The translations under genes and the position numbers were made by a program. From the NCBI GenBank assembly GCA_034008185.1, contig CM067082.1, positions 12,942,984 to 13,006,983 on the forward strand: a stretch of 64,000 bases of DNA, written 5' to 3'. This document shows, piece after piece, positions 56,561 to 64,000 of this stretch. The stretch comes from Gorsachius magnificus (taxonomy: Eukaryota > Chordata > Aves > Pelecaniformes > Ardeidae). The stretch's first letter is position 1. Every line of letters starts with the position of its first letter. Under the pieces are notes generated by a model. The model was not told the DNA's origin and ran no database searches. It saw nothing but the letters and a program-made list of their open reading frames with translations.

Positions 56561-57253
56561 AGTTAATGAGCTTTTAATTAGGGGAGAGTTATGCAGATTT
56601 TCCTGTTCTTTCGCATGTGATGCCAAATCCCTATCTTACGCGGTGCGTGGCCACAGACCGGGATCGCACAGAAAAAAAATGGGATTTTCCTTGGAACTCC
56701 CGCTTCCTTCCTCGTGCGCCTTCACGGGAGCCACAAGTGGCAGGGACTGGCTCTGGCCAACTCCCAGCTGACTTGATTTTAAAAGGAAAAAAAAAATGAA
56801 AAATTGAAAAATAAATGAGATGCCAATGTGTAATACGCGTTGGTCCACCCGAAACGGGGGGGCTCCCCCCCCACCCCGTCGCCCGTGCGGGTTCAGGCCA
56901 GGCCTCGGGCCGCAGCTGAGGCCGGCTTCCCGCCGCTTGGCATCCGCCAGCCTGCGACTCGGTGCCAGCCCCTGCCCCCGGCCTCAGCGCCGCAGCTCGG
57001 CCTTGTGCGCGTTGGTGGCTTCAGCCCCTGGAAGTCCTTCTATTATTTTCAGAGGATTTGGGACCGGGCCAGGTCGGTATTGCACAGGAACTTCCCTAAG
57101 CAATGCCCCACGCTAACAAAGCCAGAAAAGTTGCCAGATTGCTAAAGGATTGTATTACAAAATCCAGGGATGTGGACAAAGTGCGTGTTTTCATCACATG
57201 CTGAAAGGCGTAACTCTGACCTAGTGAGTAGCCCCACGCCAAATAATAGAGGT

Positions 57254-57299
57254 TAGGGTTTAAAATGTGAAAAGTGTAGGGTTTAAAATGTGAAAAGTG
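57254..57299. repeat. 23-bp perfect tandem duplication
   Basis: The unit beginning TAGGGTTTAAAATGTGAAAA occupies 57254-57276 and 57277-57299 without mismatch. Confidence 0.92.
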
Positions 57300-60200
57300 T
57301 TTATTTTACTTAGATTTGAAGATGGCTGAATGACACGGATTCAGGCTTGCCTGAATGATTTTACTCCTCAGTTAGGAATAAAGCTGCTGAATATAAACAA
57401 AAGTATTCAATCTGAAATGGGAAGCAATGTAAATCAAGCAGATCTGGGTACTTGATAATTCTTAACAATCCACATGAAAGTGTAGAAGTGGACAACTTAA
57501 GCCACCATTTATGGAAATGGAAATGCCCTGCCCTCCCGAGGCCTTTCCAACTTCATTTAATGGCCTCATCAGGACAAAGATCCATCATAAAGGTCCGTTT
57601 TTCCAATACAGGCTTCGGGATCACATTGCTTTAAGGACACGTGGATTAAATGGCATCCATTAAATGGATTTCCGGTTTAAATACGTACATTTACAGGAAT
57701 GTTTTACGGAAGTTATTTATGCATGTAAGTACAGTCATGGGTATCAGCAAATTATTTTGTGCAGAAACAGTTGCCGGCTGCAAACATTCCAGAAATCCTA
57801 GTGTTAAGTAAAGCGTACCAGGTCAAATTCGTACGTTTTTAACTCGTGTTCTTCAGAAAACTTGTTGCAGCGTTTAAGACTCCTACTTTTCATTTAAGTT
57901 CAATTAAAAAAAAACAAACCTGCACTTGATTATCGTGCACACAAGACATGGGAAGATGACCCCTGCTGGATATTTTTAATTTTGCCATTTGCACTACATA
58001 GTTTCCAAATGTGGACTAATAAATGAAATTCAACTTTGTTACACAAGCGTGACTACCAGGTTCACTTTGGTGATAGACGCAAATTCAGGAGAATTTGCCC
58101 TGTTATTTCGAGGGTTAAATGCAGTCTCCACTTGTTTGCAAATCTGGGGGTTAAATCCTATTCTAAGGAAATTATTATTAATACTCCTAGAAAAAAAGAG
58201 TTTTCTCAGTTGGGGACTTCTGCAGTTTCTTGTTCATAAACTTAACACGCAAACTGAGCAGAAAGCTCCTTTATTTGCCTACATAGATTAATTGTTAAGG
58301 GCAAATAGCCCTGAACTCCCAGGTGAAGGTTGTTTCCACGTACCACCGTGGCTCTGTGTACCTGGCTTGGTCAACGGGTCAGTGTCAGGCCTACACCCCG
58401 TGACGAGGCAGCGCAAAGGAACATGCCCGAGGGAGTTGTTTCATAAGAACTGAACACTCGAAAATGCTTTCTGAATAATTTAATTTACCTCCCATATCAG
58501 GTGATGGGGCAGAAAGTCGCAGATCAGTTTATTTCAACAACAAAAGTAAGTCGCTGAGTTCTTTGATGTTCTATACGGCACGTGGCGGGAGGTTGGGGTT
58601 TTACTCTCAGTTATGTAAAAATGATTTTGGGGTTTTTTTTGACAGCTCAGAGTGGTCAAAATTCATATAATTTTTTCGAAAGCTATTAACGTTTTTCAAT
58701 TTGAGATTTCAGGAACAAGAGGAACCACGTGAATACAAATCATCAAGTGCAGCGCCTGACGCTTTCCTTGAACTGCAGCTGTGCAAGGAGCATGCGCTGA
58801 GGTGACTGGCCATAAAGCCACCTTTATTACCTTCTGGGATGGCAGAACTGCCTGCTTTCGGTGCCGCCCGAGGCCGTGTTTAGGGTCTGTGCCCATATAG
58901 GACGCCCACATCTGAAACCGCTTTTTGGCAAAACAACTTTTGAGTTTTTTTAAAGCTCCTCCTTTTGCTTAAGTGCTCTCATGAGCGCTTCAAGCCAAAG
59001 GCTTTACTGGGTTAACGCCAGCGCTTACATCAGGTATTACAAAATCACATGGTCTTGCAAAAATCACATTTTTATAAGTGAAAAGAATAAAGCTGCCTTT
59101 TTTTCTAACTACAAGATCCTGAAAAGCTTTAAATACACACCGTATCCTTGCCTTGAAATACCAAAGTAAATCTAGCCTGATGCAATAACAATACATTTTG
59201 TAAGAATGAAAAACAATTGTCTGCTAAGAAAAACAGTGCAAGATGTGCACGTCAAAAACTTGGTTTAGTTTGCAACGAACGTGGCAACCCATTAACTATT
59301 TCCAAATTTCGTTTCTCCATCCCAGATACCTTTTGCAGTGAATTACCCGATACCGTTTTGCATTCCGTATAAAAGAATCAAGCCCTGCACAGTGTATCTT
59401 TCACTTGGTTGTAACAGCTTTTTCATTACAGTCAGTAAGGACATCTACATTTTGGACTGAGACAAAACCCAAGGATCCTGAAAGGAACCTGAAGTGGATT
59501 TTCCTCTCCTAGGATGACATTCTAGCATAAAAGAGACCAGTGTATCCGCATTTTTTTTGAAAAGCCAATTACCAACACTTTATTAATGCAGGCTTTGGTG
59601 GATTCAGCGGTGGGTGGCACCCAGCTGCCCCGTGGTGAAGCTGCTCATCGCCTCCTGCGGAGGACAGCTTGCGTCACCAGTTCTGCCCGCCTGAGCGCAG
59701 CCTTCGTGGCTTTGTCGGTGCACGCGCGGCCGACGAGAATGAATTGCCAGCTGTGCAGACAGATGCACACACTTCCCTACACCTAAGCCGTTGTTCTGCA
59801 GCTGGATATAGATCGACTTTCGTATGTGGCACTTCCAGTGTGGTACTTGCGAAATATTTAAAGACTAACGTGTTACCACTCAAGGTTCAATGGAAACAAT
59901 TGACACTGATGTGACTATTTTTAATATTGTAATTATAGACACTGGTAGTCTTTAGCCAAGAATAGTTTATATCTGTGTCTTCTTCTGAAAAGAAAAAGAG
60001 CAGATCAAGACAGCATTTGAACAGCTAAGGTAAAACCTGTGAATATTGTTATTGACACAGGACCTTTTCAATGTATTAAGAATTTCCCTATAAAAATTTA
60101 TCTGTTTAACATTAGTTTTTGGATTACGTTTGGTTTTTACCCCTTCTCTACAGCTAAATGCCATGGGCTTAGATAGCATTTCTTAAAAGAAGATAAGAAA

Positions 60201-61071
60201 TCAGAAAGCAATTTACTCATAGTAAACACTTGACAAAATACATTGTAATAAGTTGTTTGTGTGAACGATCGATTCTGATTTCTCATCTGCGTGAAGTGAC
60301 AATGTCTGTAACACACCAGTGCTCGCTCCGTTTCCCTTGGTGGAGGATGGCATTTTTGTGCCTGTTATTTGAAGAGAACGCTCACCTGGGAGGTTCAAAA
60401 TGCCTGGAAGAGCCTTCTGTCTTGACAAAGCAAGGCTGGCAATGGAGAGTCAAGACACGGGGATGAGTCTTGGGTCAGCTCTGGCAGGAGAGAAGACTCA
60501 ACACACGCATTATCTGCATGAGGACAATCTCCTAGTTCTATAATTTTCCCCATACAAACTTTCTTATTCTCTTTAAAGAGAAGAGATGATTGCAAAGAAA
60601 CAGGTGAGACCTCGCTGTTTAGGGCTTTACAGTTTTCTAGAAAACCATGCAGAGAAAGAGCCGTTGGGGTTTGCCGCCTGTGAAAAAAAGCACGTACGTA
60701 AAGAGAACAAACGATGTCAACAGTTGCTCGGCGGCATATTTATCTCATTTCCTACCTATGCCCAACCTAATTAGCAAGGAGACAAGAAAGAGACACAGAG
60801 TATGTCTAAGGACCGCAACCCCTTTCCTGGGGTCTCTCGAGCCCCAGGAGGGCGGTACCGCCTGCCACTGTCCTGTCGCTGCGGGGACAGCAGATGTGGA
60901 CAACACCGTCTGGCTGCCAGGCCGAGCTCTGCTGCCCAGCTCCTGCCGGGAGGCAACGTGCTCAGGGCAGCGCTCACTTCTGGCTTCCTTGGCTCCAGTT
61001 CTCCTCTGCGCTGGGGCCTTTGGGAAACGCAGTACGCAAGATCGCTCCTCCCTGATCCTTCACCTACACTG

Positions 61072-61100
61072 GTTTTGTTGTTGTTGTTGTTGTTGTTGTT
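61072..61100. repeat. (TTG)n microsatellite
   Basis: About nine TTG units in a row. Confidence 0.9.
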
Positions 61101-61756
61101 GTTTTCTGTTTTCCAAGCACTACATGGAGAAATGTCTCTCTTTCATAACTCGCCACGCACATGCACACTGTGGCTTCTGCTGCAGAGCTGCGAACTATGT
61201 GTTCCAGACTTGACCTAAAGACTTACCTAAGCAAGCAAAAAGACAGAATGATTAAAGATCTTTTTTTTTTTTTTTTTTTTTTAATTTACTGCCAAGTATG
61301 CCTTTTTCTCCTGCCATGATGTTTGATTTTTCAAGTGCATCTTGCTAGAGACAGGCAATATCATATGCTTGCCTGCTGGGTCTCATACCCTTTCTTAACG
61401 GTTTTACCAGCCTTCCCCCCAAATCATGTTATTAACCCACGGCAGAAAAGGCAGCATGCTTTATTACAAATTACATCTTCAGTAAAAATAACTCTAGATT
61501 GTTAAAGTAGTAAAATATATTTCAAGTATCTCAGAGCAGATGCTGGAAATTTGCCCTAGGAATTGATATTCAGTATTTTTCTGAATTTTGGTATTAGTTT
61601 CTCTTTTGTAGATGTTCTTGGCTATTGCTTCATGTGAGCTCAATATCTGTTTGCTCACAGAAAAACGTGTCTTTCCTAAAACTGGTGGGAAGCTGGAAAA
61701 GCCCGACAGGCAGTGCAGCTCATTTTCTCAAATGCCAAATGACGATTTAGAAATCA

Positions 61757-61832
61757 TAGAATCATAGAATGTTTTGGGCTGGAAGGGACCCCTAGAGGTC
61801 ATCTAGCCCGACCCCCCTGCAGTGGGCAGGCT
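61757..61832 (-). mobile_element. CR1 LINE 3' tail fragment, antisense
   Basis: It opens tcatagaatcatagaatgtt and continues ggctggaagggacccctaga and cccgacccccctgcagtggg, the reverse complement of the CR1 3' terminus. Confidence 0.88.
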
Positions 61833-62324
61833 TGACTGAGAGGGAGAAATAGAAGTGGTTGTGGTATTTTGTGTGGAGCACACAGAAGAGCAAATGCTGC
61901 CATCGTAGCAGTTTCTCTGACCTCAGCCATGCTTTGTGTTATACAGCTGTAAATGTAATAAATAAAATGCAGATCTGGTGTTAATTTTTAACCTCATTAA
62001 CAAAAATTTCCCCTTTGAAAACAGAGGTTAAACAGCAGCTGTACACTAGAACCTTGCTCTATATGCTGTTTTTAAAGCTAGCAAAAATAATTATATGTTA
62101 CACTCAACTTTTTTCCCCCTTACGAGGCGATGCACGGCTGCACGCGGTGAGTTGTACAGCTGGAAGACGAGATCTGGCTCTTCTAATTCAATATATGCAA
62201 AGCAGAGGCCTTGTAGAACTGTTTGTCTCACATATTTAGCAACAAAGTGAAATAACAAAAAGCAAGGTGGGTTCCTTCAACTCCAGGGCTCGGCATTCAT
62301 TTCACCGTTTGTACTACTTGTTTT

Positions 62325-62400
62325 GTGAAAGACAAAAGTGGAGAGAATCCGTATTATACTGGAAATTAGACAGACCCCAGCAGAAAATGTGGTAAAATCC
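62325..62400. repeat. Local duplicated segment, copy 1
   Basis: It contains gtgaaagacaaaagtggaga, gaatccgtattatactggaa and agcagaaaatgtgg. The same order of words recurs at 62978-63048. Confidence 0.65.
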
Positions 62401-62977
62401 TGAAAAATCCTTGTTTGTAGAGGAAATCCCAGCTGTGGAAACGTTAATCTCCCTGTCATGACTGGGCTGAGCCTCGTCTGCCAGAGTTGTCCTCCGCCTC
62501 TCAGTAGGACCTGTCTCGAGGTTCACACTGTCATTGCCAGCCTGGCTGAACTCCGCTACCAGTACGAAGCCTTCACAGAAAATAACCGTAGTGGAAAAGC
62601 TCGGTTTTCTGAAGTCACACGTGGAACAGCCCTGCCCCTAGTCCCTCTGCCCTTTGCATACACGGTCCCAAACGGGAGCTATTTGCTAATCTGGGGGCTA
62701 CTAAATTTAGCTAGAGCCTGATAACTGAAAACGGTTCATAGGCCTGAATTGTACTGCTGGTCACCAGTGAGACCACTTCAAGCTAGTTAACACCAGTTAG
62801 CTAATAGAAAACTAGTCAGGAACAACTGGACGTGTCAGCTGCTCTGTATTGTAGCACTTTTTTTTTTTTTATTAATGAAGCATACAGGAAGAATTTTCTG
62901 GTTAAATGGCAGATCTCTCAATATGATTTCAGTCTTCAGAAGAGCTGAACTGGGAGATACTGGTTCACGGACAACGT

Positions 62978-63048
62978 GTGAGAGACAAAAGTAGAGAGAA
63001 TCTGAAATTATACTGGAAACTACACCTGCCACGGGAGAAAATATGGTC
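62978..63048. repeat. Local duplicated segment, copy 2
   Basis: It contains gtgagagacaaaagtagaga, gaatctgaaattatactgga and gggagaaaatatgg, in direct orientation about 650 bp from copy 1, with scattered substitutions and small indels. Confidence 0.65.
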
Positions 63049-64000
63049 TTCTTGGAAGATCCTCCCCTGGTAGAGGTGGATCCTAACATTGCTCCCATGA
63101 AAAGCCTTCAGCAATGTGTTTGTAAATCATTGAATCCGGTTGGCAAAAAAACCAATGCACGAGGCTGGGTTAGAGGGACTGGTGTAATTCGGACTGCCTT
63201 GAGGAGGGGCTGGGAAGAAGAGGGTAGCTTTGTCTCACGTGAAGTAGAGCATCAGTGGTTTGGCCTATAGTGCAAATGAAGGCTCGGGGTGATGACCAGC
63301 CTGGCCTTTCTTGTCCCAGGGAAATCCAGACCTTAGTACAAATGGTGACAGATTTCATGGGGTTGATGTAGAAATCTGGACTAATGTCCAGCAGACTTTG
63401 CCTGATGTTGAAGAGTTGAGGCTGGACATCCAGTCAACCTCAATTCCCCCATTAATGGAGAGAAATAAGCTCATTCAAACGCATTTTGGCTCTTTGGTTT
63501 TATCACCATCTTAAGACTATTCTCAGCTGACTGTTGTCTATGTTAACTACCCAGGCTCCCGGAGAAGTTGGTGAAGACAGACAGACACCCACTGTCTTAG
63601 ACACTTGTCTTTGAAGAGGTGGAATCCTCCAGAGATGCCAGAGAAGACATCTTCTCATTGCCTGCCTGGGGAAGCTGGATGGTTCCCAGCTCTTCATTTG
63701 ACTTACTCTGGGTGAATGAAGTGGCTGCAGGGTCTCCATCGACAATGAAAGATGTGGCCTTATAAATTTTGGGAGGACACTGAAACTAACCCCGCTGATT
63801 TTTTCCATGCGCGTGCAGGTGGCTCCGGTTCCCGCACTATCCTTCTTAACTGCAAGGGATACGGAGCACAAATTTGCTGTTTAATGAACCAGTTTTATAT
63901 TTTAAAATTGAGGCATTGAAAATACAAAAATTCTGAGCAATTCAAGTATTTTTAAGGTTAAATATTATTTGCCTTGATACATATAACATGTATATGTATA

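Larger units (their letters stand above)
56561..61756. other. Gene-free region upstream of RNF139
   Basis: A minor GC-rich patch at 56850-57010, a 23-bp tandem duplication at 57254-57299, a TTG microsatellite at 61072-61100 and a T-run near 61261-61282. TRMT12, the next gene on human 8q24, was looked for and not found here. Confidence 0.6.
61833..64000. other. Gene-free region at the window end
   Basis: No exon recognised. It holds the two duplicated segments above and a T-run near 62860. A 122-codon open frame on the minus strand at 63503-63871 has no recognised content and is not called. Confidence 0.55.

Noticed and set aside
55240..56566. Long overlapping open frames on both strands (up to 367 and 353 codons)
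   Set aside because: They lie in the RNF139 CpG island; extreme GC removes stop codons by chance, content is low-complexity Pro/Gly/Arg/Ala, and the real coding part is only exon 1.
63503..63871. 122-codon open frame on the minus strand
   Set aside because: No recognisable domain, no clear splice or promoter context, and ordinary composition; chance frame is the simplest reading.
1..64000. tRNA, rRNA, CRISPR or bacterial-type operon
   Set aside because: None is visible; the window is intron-containing vertebrate DNA.

Overview
The window is vertebrate nuclear DNA, almost certainly from a bird. Exons are separated by GT-AG introns. Repeats include CR1 LINE tails with the ATTCTATG-type 3' end and short avian endogenous-retrovirus LTRs, and the genes are compact. 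Four protein-coding genes are recognisable. Their order, MTSS1 (+), NDUFB9 (-), TATDN1 (+), RNF139 (-), is the mirror image of the human 8q24.13 block. The organism call and the synteny statement rest on recalled knowledge; no database search was possible.

Region by region: 1-23985 holds the 3' part of MTSS1 (nine coding exons from inside the I-BAR domain to the WH2 tail, then a 2.3 kb 3' UTR). 23986-26745 is a convergent intergenic stretch with GC-rich sequence and an antisense LTR. 26745-30721 is complete NDUFB9 on the minus strand (4 exons, 174 aa). About 100 bp further on, across a shared CpG-rich promoter, TATDN1 runs on the plus strand from 30824 to about 48800 (12 exons, 295 codons). 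48800-49300 separates the two convergent 3' ends. 49300-55830 is complete RNF139 on the minus strand (2 coding exons, 663 aa) with a CpG-island promoter to about 56560. 56560-64000 has no gene I can support; it carries a CR1 tail, simple repeats and a local sequence duplication.

The four genes do not form a pathway. MTSS1 is a membrane-bending actin regulator, NDUFB9 a complex I accessory subunit, TATDN1 a TatD-family metal-dependent nuclease, and RNF139 an ER-membrane E3 ubiquitin ligase tied to sterol control. Their functional link is genomic: a divergent promoter shared by NDUFB9 and TATDN1, and two convergent 3' ends.

I found no new biological system. The observation most worth checking is that TATDN1 lacks an ATG where its start should be. 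The only start-like codon in an optimal Kozak context is ATC (30824-30826), and no in-frame ATG exists upstream in the open frame. Other points of interest are a perfect 5-bp target duplication around a solo LTR, two CR1 tails joined end to end, complementary G/C homopolymers flanking RNF139 exon 1, and an unexplained duplicated segment near 62.3 and 63.0 kb.
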